Of a stretch of 33,137 nucleotides of DNA, positions 23,866 through 32,819 are shown one piece after another; within the stretch, counting starts at the first letter, position 1; every line of letters begins with the position of its first letter. The stretch lies in the NCBI GenBank assembly GCA_022841475.1, contig JALHRJ010000050.1, forward strand, positions 1-33,137, given 5' to 3'. A program made the position numbers and the translations under genes. The stretch comes from Cyclobacteriaceae bacterium. Its GTDB lineage: Bacteria; Bacteroidota; Bacteroidia; Cytophagales; Cyclobacteriaceae. Under the pieces are notes generated by a model. That model did no database searches. It was not told the DNA's origin and was given only the letters and a program-made list of their open reading frames with translations.

Positions 23866-23895
23866 AAGGAATTACACTTCGTAATTCCTTTTTTT
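23866..23895 (+). terminator. Rho-independent terminator in the gene-free stretch
   Basis: AAGGAATTAC (23866-23875) and GTAATTCCTT (23881-23890) form a perfect 10-bp stem around ACTTC, followed by five more T residues. The nearest upstream gene on this strand ends 340 bp earlier, so the terminator either serves the toxin-antitoxin transcript or a small RNA. Confidence 0.88.
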
Positions 23896-23965
23896 ATGCG
23901 ATTTATATTTTGGTCATTAAAATGCAATTGAAGATCGCTGACCTTTTTTGAATGCATCGGTGTAA

Positions 23966-24631
23966 ATGGAACAGCATTTTTACATCTTTGAATGTAAAAG
24001 GAAACCGATTTTGGAGCTTGTAGCAATTAAAAACATCATTTTCGATCTGGGCGGAGTAATTATTAATTTATCCGTAGAAAAAACCCATCGGGCCTTTGCC
24101 GCACTCAGCGGCTTGCCAGTAGCAGAAATCAAAACCCGCGTACATCACGGGGCTTTTTTTCATGATTATGAACGGGGCTTGATTACTGACTCTGAGTTTC
24201 GCGAGCATCTTCGTGAGTCACTCAACATGAATGTGTCAGACTCCCAACTAGACGAAGCGTGGAATGCAATGCTCCTGGATATTCCCATCGCACGGATTCA
24301 GTTATTGGAACGCCTTAAAACCCGCTATAATATTTATTTGCTCAGCAACACCAATAATATCCATTTGCAACGTTTTAATGGAATTGTGAAACAACTTACG
24401 GGTAAACCAGCCATTGATCATTATTTTCACGATGCTTATTACTCGCATCTTTTAAAAATGAGTAAACCCGATGTCGCGATTTACCAACATGTGCTGGGGC
24501 AACACGCGATGCTGCCACAGGAAACAATTTTTTTAGATGATAATAAAGATAATCTGGCAGGCGCAAACAAGGTCGGTATTCAAACGTTTCATGTAGGGCA
24601 TCCAGACCAGATTTTTTCACTCTTTCCATGA
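23966..24631 (+). CDS. HAD family hydrolase (HAD-IA, epoxide-hydrolase-N-like)
   Basis: This 221-residue cytoplasmic hydrolase has motif I in IIFDLGGVI; the canonical second Asp of DxD is Gly here, as in many HAD-IA enzymes with the DLGGVI motif. Motif II is in IYLLSNTNN, motif III Lys is in KMSKPDVAIYQ, and motif IV is FLDDNKDNLAGA. A helical cap (about 50-100, HGAFFHDYERGLITDSEF) sits between motifs I and II. The substrate is unknown; phosphatase or haloacid-type activity is possible. The N terminus has about 20 extra residues before IKNIIFD and contains an 8-bp hairpin (23978-23999), so the true start may be the TTG near 24014. Its stop overlaps the next start by four bases. Confidence 0.85.
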   Translation: MEQHFYIFECKRKPILELVAIKNIIFDLGGVIINLSVEKTHRAFAALSGLPVAEIKTRVHHGAFFHDYERGLITDSEFREHLRESLNMNVSDSQLDEAWNAMLLDIPIARIQLLERLKTRYNIYLLSNTNNIHLQRFNGIVKQLTGKPAIDHYFHDAYYSHLLKMSKPDVAIYQHVLGQHAMLPQETIFLDDNKDNLAGANKVGIQTFHVGHPDQIFSLFP

Positions 24632-25785
24632 ATCCAAAACTTAAGGAGTACCTCATTCACGGTTCGCTGTTCATTGTCACCTTCATCACCACCACATTGG
24701 CTGGTGCCGAATGGACACATGGAAAATCGGTATTGATAAGTGGGTACACATGGCAGGACTTTTATTCCGGACTTCCCTATGCCATTTGTTTCTTATCCAT
24801 TCTTACAGCCCATGAGTTTGGTCATTATTTTACTGCGATCTATAACAAAGTTCGTACGTCACTCCCATACTTCATTCCTTTGCCCCCCATTCCGTTGATG
24901 TTTGGTACGTTGGGGGCACTGATTCGTTTGAAGCAACGCGTAAACTCTACCCGTGAAAATTTTGACATCGGCATTGCAGGTCCTTTGGCAGGGTTTGTGG
25001 TGTCACTCGGTTTTTTGTTTTATGGATTCACTCATTTGCCACCACCTGAATACATTTTTACAATCCATCCGGAGTATGAACAATTCGGCCTCGAGTATGC
25101 AAACTATGTGTACGCACCCGGCTTTCTACCGGAAGGATCTTTAAATATTTATCTCGGCAAAAACCTGCTATTCCTGTTTTTTGAAAAGTTTGTAGCCGAT
25201 CCGGCCCGGGTTCCTAATATTCATGAAATCATTCATTATCCATTTTTATTTGCCGGGTTTTTATCCCTTGTGTTTACCAGTATTAATCTGTTGCCGATTG
25301 GCCAATTAGATGGCGGTCATGTATTGTATGGATTGATCGGTCATACCTGGCATAAAAGAATTGCAACAATAATTTTCATCGGATTTCTATTCTATGCCGG
25401 ACTTGGTTTTGTTCATCCAAAAGATGGCACCGAGATCTTATGGTATAAAATTCCATTGTTTATAGGGTTTCTTTATATGTGCATGCGTGGCCTGGGATTA
25501 TCCACACGCGACACCTGGATGTATGCCTTGGCATTGTTTGCGGTTCAATATCTTTTCGTATCAGTACTGCCGGATGTTCGGGGTTACTCAGGTTGGTTGT
25601 TGTTCGCCTTTATCATTGGAAGGTTTGTAGGAATCCAGCATCCACCATCCGAGAACGAAGAACCATTAAGTCAAGGTCGGGTGATTTTAGGTTGGATCGC
25701 GCTCTTGATTTTCATTTTGTGCTTTGCACCGAATCCTTTAGAGATGGTAGAAATAGTGGGAGCAGGGGAGACGCAGGGAGCTTAA
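24628..25785 (+). CDS. Site-2 protease family (M50) membrane metalloprotease
   Basis: This 385-residue polytopic inner-membrane protein has the zinc motif HEFGH (His62-His66) in the second hydrophobic segment and the third ligand in LLPIGQLDGGHVLYG. The latter is the typical LDGGH signature of site-2 intramembrane proteases. Further membrane helices follow at the C terminus. Family members cut transmembrane segments, for example of anti-sigma factors; the substrate here is unknown and no PDZ domain is seen. It starts at ATG overlapping the HAD stop (ATGA), which indicates translational coupling. It converges with the T9SS protein gene, with a 30-bp gap and no clear terminator hairpin. Confidence 0.9.
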   Translation: MNPKLKEYLIHGSLFIVTFITTTLAGAEWTHGKSVLISGYTWQDFYSGLPYAICFLSILTAHEFGHYFTAIYNKVRTSLPYFIPLPPIPLMFGTLGALIRLKQRVNSTRENFDIGIAGPLAGFVVSLGFLFYGFTHLPPPEYIFTIHPEYEQFGLEYANYVYAPGFLPEGSLNIYLGKNLLFLFFEKFVADPARVPNIHEIIHYPFLFAGFLSLVFTSINLLPIGQLDGGHVLYGLIGHTWHKRIATIIFIGFLFYAGLGFVHPKDGTEILWYKIPLFIGFLYMCMRGLGLSTRDTWMYALALFAVQYLFVSVLPDVRGYSGWLLFAFIIGRFVGIQHPPSENEEPLSQGRVILGWIALLIFILCFAPNPLEMVEIVGAGETQGA

Positions 25786-25815
25786 TCGGGTCCTTCTTAA
25801 TTTTTTTCTTGGTAC

Positions 25816-27732
25816 TTATTGAACAACAATCTTGGTGCTTAACCAGCGATTGTTTTGAAATGCCCGTAGTATATATAAGCCCGCGGTGGGGTTGATGATC
25901 GTAATTTTTGTTTGCTCGTTTTCTTTCTCTTTTTCAATAGCAACTTTTCTTCCCGCGATATCCACAAGAACGAGTTCCTCAAAGTGACCTGAAATATAAA
26001 AGGTTCCCTGATTGGGTACAGGATAGACCGATAGCAATGAATTTTTTTCAACGCCCGAGATTACTCCCCCCTTTCCTTTTCCAAACACCGGCCTTATCAT
26101 AAGGCTTCCTTTTAGGGTATTGTTCTGTTCCCAGGCTCCATTAATATTCGTATAAATTTTTTCGCCAGAGTCGGTATTTTTATCAAGACCTACCGCAATG
26201 ACAGCCGAGGAGGTTTGCTCCCAGCCAATATAGAATTTGTCTTTTACACCAGGAGGTAAATCTACGATCGGTATACGCCAGAATTTGTTTTGAGTATTGC
26301 GTTGTATGGGGAAATTTCCCTGATACAAAATATCAAATACATTATTGGTAAGTTCTTTCAGGATTTGAAATTTAATAATCTGATTGGAGTCGTCCCCAAA
26401 GCGGGGAAAATACATATCTACAGCCACGATGGTATCCTGTTGATCGGTTTTCATATCAAACCGATAGGCAAGTTGAGCACCGGGTTGATTAAGTCCCGCA
26501 CCATATTCTGCGGTGCCATCATCGTAGGCATAAAAATCAGACAGTACATAACTGGCACTGATACTATCGTTGGTTTTAAAGGTAAGTGGAGTGAAGACGT
26601 CAAAGTCATAGTCACCTTGATTACCAATTTTGATAATGTCATCACGTGTATCAAAATCAACTTTTAGTTTGATATTTATTGAATCTGAAGTGGCATCAAA
26701 AGTGTTAGAACTAGGAATAGTTTCTAGTATAACTTCTCGCTGAACATCGAAAGCCAAATCAGACCCAATTGATATGTTGTTGTCCAGTGGTGTATTAATA
26801 ATTACCGCTGGCTCATCTTTTTTGCTCAAGTAAATAATTGCAGAGGTGCTATAACTAACAGGCTGTCCATCACCGGCAATCTGATCTGAACGCCTATTGG
26901 TAATAGTAATCGAAGGGCTTTTTAAATTTGTAGCTGGATTTGTAAAGAAATGTTTTATAGGCATAGCCTTATAATCAGGAAAAATTGAGGTCAATGGTTT
27001 GGTTATGGTCCGATCAGGAAATAACGGATATATTCTTTCACCTGTATGCGGTTTTCCATTATTGATATAAACATAATCTACATTCCAGGTATCGTAAGGC
27101 CCCGAAAGCCGGGCAAAATTTTGAAAACGAAATTGAAACGTATCGTGAAAGAATTTAGCTGCTGTAATAGGTATCGTTACCGGAACAAAGTTTTCTTTTG
27201 CCAACGTGCCATCATTATCTTTCGACCAGATTACTTCCCATAAGCCTTGATCATTTTTAAATGATAATGATAGTATATCACCTGCATCGGGGGCTTCGCC
27301 ATTGCCTTGAAACTGATAAAAGAAAGTAAGGGAAATCCCTAAACGCTCGGATGCAGTAGGCAAATCCATTCGGATCGGTGCCGAAACGAGTTTATCAGCA
27401 AACCCTTTGGCCAATACATCATTCACACTGTAAGGCTTACCAAGTGAATCGATGCCATCAAAGGTGGCAACATTTAATGATGGTGGATTGATACCCATTC
27501 CATCGTTGATCCACACCGAGGTTCCGAATTCCCATCGGGTGGAATCCACATACCCATTTCGGATACTTGAAAAATCATCCCAGAAAGGAAGGGTAAGTGG
27601 GGTAATATCCTGGGTGCGTGCTGAAGATGATTTTTTTTCTGCTTGTTCTTTTGGAATGGGCACAACGATAAGTTGGCAGATACCAGTAAGTGTGAATAGC
27701 GTAAATAAAAATGTGCAAGCTACCCGACTCAC
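25816..27732 (-). CDS. Secreted protein with T9SS type A sorting domain
   Basis: This 638-residue protein has a signal peptide (CTFLFTLFTLTGICQ) and a C-terminal type A sorting domain of about 70 residues (LLSVYPVPNQGTFYISG, VLVDIAGRKV, TAGLYILRAFQNN). This directs secretion through the type IX system and surface attachment. The middle has two beta-sandwich-like parts; the segment with PFWDDFSSIRNGYVDSTRWE is a choice-of-anchor-type region often found in such proteins. No catalytic motif is visible. It is the last gene of an apparent ddl-PASTA operon, starting 9 bp after the PASTA stop, so it is probably involved in cell-surface structure. The function is not recognised. Confidence 0.85.
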   Translation of the reverse strand: MSRVACTFLFTLFTLTGICQLIVVPIPKEQAEKKSSSARTQDITPLTLPFWDDFSSIRNGYVDSTRWEFGTSVWINDGMGINPPSLNVATFDGIDSLGKPYSVNDVLAKGFADKLVSAPIRMDLPTASERLGISLTFFYQFQGNGEAPDAGDILSLSFKNDQGLWEVIWSKDNDGTLAKENFVPVTIPITAAKFFHDTFQFRFQNFARLSGPYDTWNVDYVYINNGKPHTGERIYPLFPDRTITKPLTSIFPDYKAMPIKHFFTNPATNLKSPSITITNRRSDQIAGDGQPVSYSTSAIIYLSKKDEPAVIINTPLDNNISIGSDLAFDVQREVILETIPSSNTFDATSDSINIKLKVDFDTRDDIIKIGNQGDYDFDVFTPLTFKTNDSISASYVLSDFYAYDDGTAEYGAGLNQPGAQLAYRFDMKTDQQDTIVAVDMYFPRFGDDSNQIIKFQILKELTNNVFDILYQGNFPIQRNTQNKFWRIPIVDLPPGVKDKFYIGWEQTSSAVIAVGLDKNTDSGEKIYTNINGAWEQNNTLKGSLMIRPVFGKGKGGVISGVEKNSLLSVYPVPNQGTFYISGHFEELVLVDIAGRKVAIEKEKENEQTKITIINPTAGLYILRAFQNNRWLSTKIVVQ

Positions 27733-27741
27733 AAAATTGGT

Positions 27742-28575
27742 TTATTGGTTTTCCTCTTTTTCTGTTTCCGAATCACCTTCGGTTTCATCTTCCGGTTCTG
27801 TATAGCCCTTGGGGCCTATCCACAAATCAACCGGATCGCCAACGCGCACCGAATCTCCCCGGGAAGGTGACTGCTTATAAACGAATGGTTCAATGCCCGT
27901 AGTATCCACACCTTCCGGGATTTGCACGTTGCCGAGGTGCAGGTTCCAGCCCATTAATTTGAATTTGGCAGTTTCGTAAGAATCGCCTATCAGGTTGCCA
28001 ATGGTAAAGTCTGCCGGGCCATTGCCATCACCAACAACCAAGTCAATAACAGCGCCCTTCGTGATGCGGGTTCCGGCTTTAATCTCGTTTCCTTCATACC
28101 GCATTTCTTTAACAAGATTACGGAACGGACTGGGTACGTATAAAATCCTACCACGTTTTAATTCAATACTTTTCAGTACAACTTCGGCATTCACCAGCGA
28201 TCTGTCAACCAGCTCGGGCAAAGGAAGGGTGGGAGGAGTGACACGATTAAGTGAAACATAGATCACCCGATTAATTTTTACATGCGATCCGGCTTGCGGA
28301 AACTGGCGCAACACGGCTAAGGGCGGATGTTCGGCCGAGTAAGCAGAATCATTTACAGTGTAGCGCAAGTCATGGTCGGTAAGAAAGGTTTCTAATTCTT
28401 CTATTCCCATCCCGGTAAGATCAGGAACGGTTATGGATTCACCATGGTTGGTAACAGCGGGAAGATAGATATAAAAATAAATGATGGCTAACAGCACAAT
28501 GCTGCCTACCGTAATACCTAAACTGACTAACAAACTTCCAACGGAACTGCTTTTAAATAATCTTCCTAACTTCAT
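27742..28575 (-). CDS. PASTA domain membrane protein
   Basis: This 277-residue protein has a short cytoplasmic N terminus, one transmembrane helix (about 15-38) and three extracytoplasmic PASTA modules (about 45-110, 113-182 and 185-255; VPDLTGMGIEELETFL, LPELVDRSLVNAEVVL, IGNLIGDSYETAKFKL). It ends in a very acidic tail (EPEDETEGDSETEKEE). PASTA modules bind peptidoglycan or muropeptides in other bacteria. Here there is no kinase or transpeptidase domain attached. It lies 3 bp downstream of ddl, the usual Bacteroidota arrangement, and likely links cell-wall status to surface proteins. The biochemical role is not known. Confidence 0.92.
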   Translation of the reverse strand: MKLGRLFKSSSVGSLLVSLGITVGSIVLLAIIYFYIYLPAVTNHGESITVPDLTGMGIEELETFLTDHDLRYTVNDSAYSAEHPPLAVLRQFPQAGSHVKINRVIYVSLNRVTPPTLPLPELVDRSLVNAEVVLKSIELKRGRILYVPSPFRNLVKEMRYEGNEIKAGTRITKGAVIDLVVGDGNGPADFTIGNLIGDSYETAKFKLMGWNLHLGNVQIPEGVDTTGIEPFVYKQSPSRGDSVRVGDPVDLWIGPKGYTEPEDETEGDSETEKEENQ

Positions 28576-28578
28576 CTC

Positions 28579-29658
28579 TTAAAAATTTAAGGCTGATTGA
28601 TAGTTGCGATCAATACGCCTGGATTTTTTATATCGTTCTTCGGCAAGGTCTGCAAGGCGTGATATTAAATCAGTAAATGAAATGCCACGTTCCTGCCACA
28701 TCATGGGAAACATACTGGAATTAGTAAAACCCGGAATGGTGTTGATTTCATTGACAAAGACCTCGCCTTTTTTTGTAAGAAATAAATCCACGCGAGAAAA
28801 ATCCTCACAACCCAAAGCCTTATAAGCTTTAATGGAAACTTCACGGATCTTTTCGGCAGTTGAACTATCTAATTTGGCGGGCACTTGAATCGACACCGCT
28901 TCACCATCCACATACTTGGCATCAAACGTGTAGAATTCGTAGTTGCTGCTGATAATAATCTCTCCAGGCATGGAGGCCAGCACGGGGTCATTACCCAGGA
29001 TAGCACATTCTATTTCGCGACCTTCAATAAATTCTTCGAACAACACACAATCGTCATAACGATAAGAGTCAGCCAAAGCTTTTTCAAAATCTGCTTTTGA
29101 TTTTACTTTCGAAACACCTACGGAAGAACCGAGACTCGCAGATTTCACCATGAAGGGTAAACCAATCTTAGCTACGATCTCGTCAAAAGAAAATTGCTTT
29201 TTATCCGAATAATAAGAGTACAGGAATTTATTAATAGGCAATCCTGCTTCTTTGAGCAAACGCTTGGCCACAAGCTTACTCATCGACATGGCCGATCCCG
29301 CTACACCCGTACCGATCATAGGTATATCAAACGCTTTCAGCAAACCCTGAATACTTCCATCTTCACCATCGGTGCCGTGCAAAACAGGAAACACCAAATC
29401 AACATGAAATGCTTGGCCTGACTTTGTTGTAAACAAAGGCGCTGATGGATTTAGTTGAATTGAAAGTTCTTCGCCTGTTTCAATATCCTTATTGACAATC
29501 TTCGATTTATACCAGATCCCTGCAAGCGAAATACCGATAGGAATAGGTTCAAAGCGGGATTGGTCAATGTATTGAAAAATGTTGCGTGCCGAATTGATAG
29601 AAACACCATGTTCTACCGAACGGCCACCATATAGAATTGCAATTTTCTTTCTTGTCAT
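28579..29658 (-). CDS. ddl: D-alanine--D-alanine ligase
   Basis: This 359-residue cytoplasmic ATP-grasp ligase makes the D-Ala-D-Ala dipeptide for peptidoglycan. It has the N-terminal YGGRSVEHGVS with Glu16 (binds the first D-Ala amino group) and HGTDGEDG. The ATP-binding segment is FMVKSASLGSSVGVSKV. Mg-binding and C-terminal motifs are RVDLF and FVNEINTIPGFT. The omega loop reads FYTFDAKY with Tyr249 at the site where D-lactate ligases have Phe, so D-Ala specificity (vancomycin-sensitive type) is expected. It is the first gene of the ddl-PASTA-T9SS operon. It is separated from the M43 gene end by about 90 bp. Length and motifs are normal. Confidence 0.96.
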   Translation of the reverse strand: MTRKKIAILYGGRSVEHGVSINSARNIFQYIDQSRFEPIPIGISLAGIWYKSKIVNKDIETGEELSIQLNPSAPLFTTKSGQAFHVDLVFPVLHGTDGEDGSIQGLLKAFDIPMIGTGVAGSAMSMSKLVAKRLLKEAGLPINKFLYSYYSDKKQFSFDEIVAKIGLPFMVKSASLGSSVGVSKVKSKADFEKALADSYRYDDCVLFEEFIEGREIECAILGNDPVLASMPGEIIISSNYEFYTFDAKYVDGEAVSIQVPAKLDSSTAEKIREVSIKAYKALGCEDFSRVDLFLTKKGEVFVNEINTIPGFTNSSMFPMMWQERGISFTDLISRLADLAEERYKKSRRIDRNYQSALNF

Positions 29659-29750
29659 TCGTACAAATCAAAACCCAAAGATGCCCACCTTTTGGTGGAT
29701 TTCCATCATCTAACTTAGCAAAATCACGTTATTTCCGATAGTCGGGATTC

Positions 29751-32735
29751 TCACTTGCCGTTTATAAATACTTTGGTAGCTCCAACCCTATAGCCAATCT
29801 GTACTTTAACGATATAGATACCTGTTCCTTGAAGTCCAAGATCAAAGGTATAGGTCTGGTTTAAGGTTTCCGGGAGTTGGTTTTGAAGAATTTGCTGGCC
29901 TTGCAGATTGTAGATGGCAAGTAATACGGGCTGTTTTTCTTCCAGATTAAAAGTAACTTTCAGTTCTGAGGAACCTCCATAAACATCGTAGAAGTTATTG
30001 ATTGAAACCGGAAACGGATCGTCATCAATAAAAAACTCTACGTTATCGATAAACAGATTATTACCATTGTCGTTATTGGCGACAAAAGCAAACCGCAATT
30101 GATCTTTACCAGCAAGGTTGTTTAAGTTAATAAACTCCCTGCGCCAGTCTTGTTCCTGTGCCGGAATCCAGGGAGAATTGGAGGTTACTGTTGCCAGGGA
30201 TGATCCTGCCTGATCATACAACACGAATTGATACGATTGACCACAATCTTCTGAGTAAAGAAGTCGTAAGCGCTCATTACCCAGGGTTGATTTTGCATAA
30301 CTCACATCAAAGAATAAACTTGCCTTCGAAGTGTTTGAGAAATCAAGCACGGGACTCACCAGCCAGGATTCCTCTCCTTTTCTTGTATTGAGATAAGAAT
30401 TATAGGCCATGGAAAAACCTGCATTGGTTGCGAAGGGAATCCAGGTGCCTTCGTTGTTCTGGCTGATGATTGACCATTCATCAAGAAAGTCCTCATTGAA
30501 GTTTTCACGCAAGGGGATTCCATCCGCAAACGTATTTACAATTCGTTTTATAGTGATCGCGTTGTTGCTTGTATTGGCATCGGGTAATCCACTGGGCTCG
30601 CTCACGGTGAATCTAATGTTGTTATTTCCGATATTTAACGGGAGCGGATTCAAGGTAAACGTTTGTTCACCACCTGCGGCCAGCGAAATACCAGAAATTG
30701 TTTGCAGCGCCTGACTTTGATTATTGACAACGACTTGTACGACAAATGAAGTTATGGTTGTGCTTCCGAGATTTTTTACGCGGACAACAGGAGCAGGATT
30801 AGTTACACAGGTAACAGGTCCCGGACTTTCAACGGCCACAATAGCGAGGTCAACAAGTTCATCCGTTAACACGACTACATTATCCAGAAATACATCATTG
30901 CCCCAACCATTCACCACTTCAAAAGCAATTTGAATTTTAGTGCCTGCGAATTGACTCAAGGAAATACTTTCTGTTTGCCATTGTGCAGGTGTTGGCACAA
31001 ACTGACTGGTTGTTTGCGGAGCGGTTGCTAATTCACTTCCGGCCTTATTAAAAACTTCGGTTGTGGGCACATTGAAGTCGCAAAGCGTTGATACCAATAC
31101 CCGTAGTCGTTCCTGGTTGGAAGAACTATATACCGCATGGGCGCGATCAAACTTAAGGATGCCGGCTGTTTCATTCGTAAGATCAATAATAGGTGTAATC
31201 AATCTGTCGATGGCACCTTCATTTTCATAGTTATAGCAATTCACATACATGGCATTACCATACCCTGCAATGGTTTTGATCTCCCACTTAATACTATTGT
31301 CTGGATTGTAGCGAGTCCACGTGGAGGGAAAGGAAGTAAAGCTTTCGATAATGGGTAAGGTGGCCGTTGCCGGAACGGTGGAAAAAACACTAAGAACATT
31401 ATTAGTTGCGCGTTGATCCGCAGAGCCATTCACCAGCAAAACTTCAAATTGGTATTGTACTGTGCCAGAGTTTTGAAGCACCGGTTGAAAAGTAACCGTG
31501 GTAATGTCTTGATTAGCCAGCGATAAGGACACATCATTGGTTTCCGTAATCACGCCATTTATTTTCAATTGAATTCTTGCCGAGGTAGCTGTGGTGGTGC
31601 CCAGGTTTTGTATTTCAATCACCGGTGTGATAGATCCGCCACAGGTTGTTAATGCGGGTGACGTAATTGCACGTAAAGCTAAATCCAGCGCAAGCGCAGG
31701 CGGTGGTTCATCACCATCTGAGTTTAATAAACTGAATCTACGGGGACTGTTTTCAAGAACTACAATCATACGGGCAATCTGGCCTTGCGTGAAAATATTC
31801 ATACAGGCATCATCCGTGTAGTCCATGTAGTTTTGAAACATGTCATTCGAACTGCATGAAACCCGGGGTTGGGTGGGGCATTGTCCTACATAATTACTTG
31901 CCTGATTGGGCGTGTCGTCTACATGATCGGTACCACTGCATGAACTACCATCATCACCCCAGATATGTCGCAGCCCGAAAAAGTGTCCGGCTTCATGTGT
32001 TGACGTGCGGCCGCGGTTGTAATCCGAATCCAGGTTGAAAGTTCCAAGCCCTTCGAAGTTGGATCCAAAAACCTGGTAGTGGGCAATGATTCCATCAGTA
32101 AGCCGATCATCGGGTGAGTTTTCTAATCCAGGTAAATTGGAAACAGGTAGTTGCGCATAGCCTAAAAAGGAGGGGATGTTGATTACCCAGATATTGAAAT
32201 AGTCTTCCGCAGGCCAGTAGCTCAGTGCTTTGAAGGTGGCGTTGTCGGTTATTGTCCATACTGATTTTGTTCCCTGCACCCGTTGAATGCCATTGGTTGC
32301 TGCCCCAAAAGGATCTTGCTTCGCTAACACAAATTCGATATCAATACTACCTGCTACAGCCGAAAATTCAGCTGGTGTGTTTACTGCATCCAGGTTCAAT
32401 CGTTGAAAATCTTTGTTCATCACATTGATTTGCGAAATAATCTGGGCATCTGAAATATTTAAACCGGTGCCAATGGGTTCGCCATTGTGAATCACATGCA
32501 CCACTACGGGAATTGAATACGTAACATTTTCTGTTCCCTGTGCGCGTTGCATTTGCATCGGCCGTTGTGCTATTTTTTGCTGCAACCAGTTTTCAAACTG
32601 TTGATCGTTTTCGAGGCGGGGATTTTTTTGGTGCCGCAATTCTTCTACCTGCACAGTACCGCAACGCTCTTGCGCACAGACGTTAATACTTGTAACTATG
32701 AGAAGCGCAGAAATAAAAATTATCTGTAGTCTCAT
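29751..32735 (-). CDS. Secreted M43 (pappalysin-like) zinc metalloprotease, T9SS-sorted
   Basis: This 994-residue exported protease has a signal peptide ending near INVCAQ. The catalytic domain (about 70-345) contains HEAGHFFGLRHIWGD (His247-Asp261, the HExxHxxGxxH metzincin zinc site) and a later NYMDYTDDACMNIF Met-turn, typical of the M43B pappalysin/cytophagalysin family. Next come CARDB-like beta domains alternating with MAM-type jelly-roll modules (FLDNVVVLTDELVD, DNVEFFIDDDPFPVS), and finally a C-terminal type A sorting domain (KVTFNLEEKQPVLLAIYNLQGQ, TGIYIVKVQIG). It should be secreted via type IX and degrade extracellular proteins. It is probably monocistronic, with an 84-bp gap to NifU. 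Confidence 0.94.
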   Translation of the reverse strand: MRLQIIFISALLIVTSINVCAQERCGTVQVEELRHQKNPRLENDQQFENWLQQKIAQRPMQMQRAQGTENVTYSIPVVVHVIHNGEPIGTGLNISDAQIISQINVMNKDFQRLNLDAVNTPAEFSAVAGSIDIEFVLAKQDPFGAATNGIQRVQGTKSVWTITDNATFKALSYWPAEDYFNIWVINIPSFLGYAQLPVSNLPGLENSPDDRLTDGIIAHYQVFGSNFEGLGTFNLDSDYNRGRTSTHEAGHFFGLRHIWGDDGSSCSGTDHVDDTPNQASNYVGQCPTQPRVSCSSNDMFQNYMDYTDDACMNIFTQGQIARMIVVLENSPRRFSLLNSDGDEPPPALALDLALRAITSPALTTCGGSITPVIEIQNLGTTTATSARIQLKINGVITETNDVSLSLANQDITTVTFQPVLQNSGTVQYQFEVLLVNGSADQRATNNVLSVFSTVPATATLPIIESFTSFPSTWTRYNPDNSIKWEIKTIAGYGNAMYVNCYNYENEGAIDRLITPIIDLTNETAGILKFDRAHAVYSSSNQERLRVLVSTLCDFNVPTTEVFNKAGSELATAPQTTSQFVPTPAQWQTESISLSQFAGTKIQIAFEVVNGWGNDVFLDNVVVLTDELVDLAIVAVESPGPVTCVTNPAPVVRVKNLGSTTITSFVVQVVVNNQSQALQTISGISLAAGGEQTFTLNPLPLNIGNNNIRFTVSEPSGLPDANTSNNAITIKRIVNTFADGIPLRENFNEDFLDEWSIISQNNEGTWIPFATNAGFSMAYNSYLNTRKGEESWLVSPVLDFSNTSKASLFFDVSYAKSTLGNERLRLLYSEDCGQSYQFVLYDQAGSSLATVTSNSPWIPAQEQDWRREFINLNNLAGKDQLRFAFVANNDNGNNLFIDNVEFFIDDDPFPVSINNFYDVYGGSSELKVTFNLEEKQPVLLAIYNLQGQQILQNQLPETLNQTYTFDLGLQGTGIYIVKVQIGYRVGATKVFINGK

Positions 32736-32819
32736 AGTTTTACCAGGGTGCAGGTTCTCTGATTACTGTCAGAGACTATTGGGTTTAAGATAAATGTAAA
32801 TTGTAATCCCGATGTAACC

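Larger units (their letters stand above)
23528..23965. other. Gene-free stretch with palindrome, hairpins and terminator
   Basis: No coding frame is credible in these 438 bp. Visible structures are a perfect 24-bp palindrome (23689-23712), a hairpin ATCCGC/GCGGAT (23745-23762) bracketed by two copies of GTCTGAC (23738 and 23764), a 12-bp-arm hairpin (23779-23807) and an intrinsic terminator (23866-23895). A small structured RNA read rightward, or the relic of a lost mobile gene, would explain them. The first 150 bp show nothing notable. Confidence 0.6.

Noticed and set aside
28579..29658. D-Ala--D-lactate ligase (glycopeptide resistance type)
   Set aside because: Tyr249 in the omega loop FYTFDAKY is retained; D-lactate ligases carry Phe or Lys there.
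29687..29700. Terminator after the ddl promoter region (CCACC-TTTT-GGTGG)
   Set aside because: The stem is only five pairs and no T-run follows on either strand.
32756..32775. Terminator hairpin between the NifU and M43 genes
   Set aside because: A 7-bp hairpin (TCTCTGA/TCAGAGA) exists, but no T-run follows it on the leftward strand.
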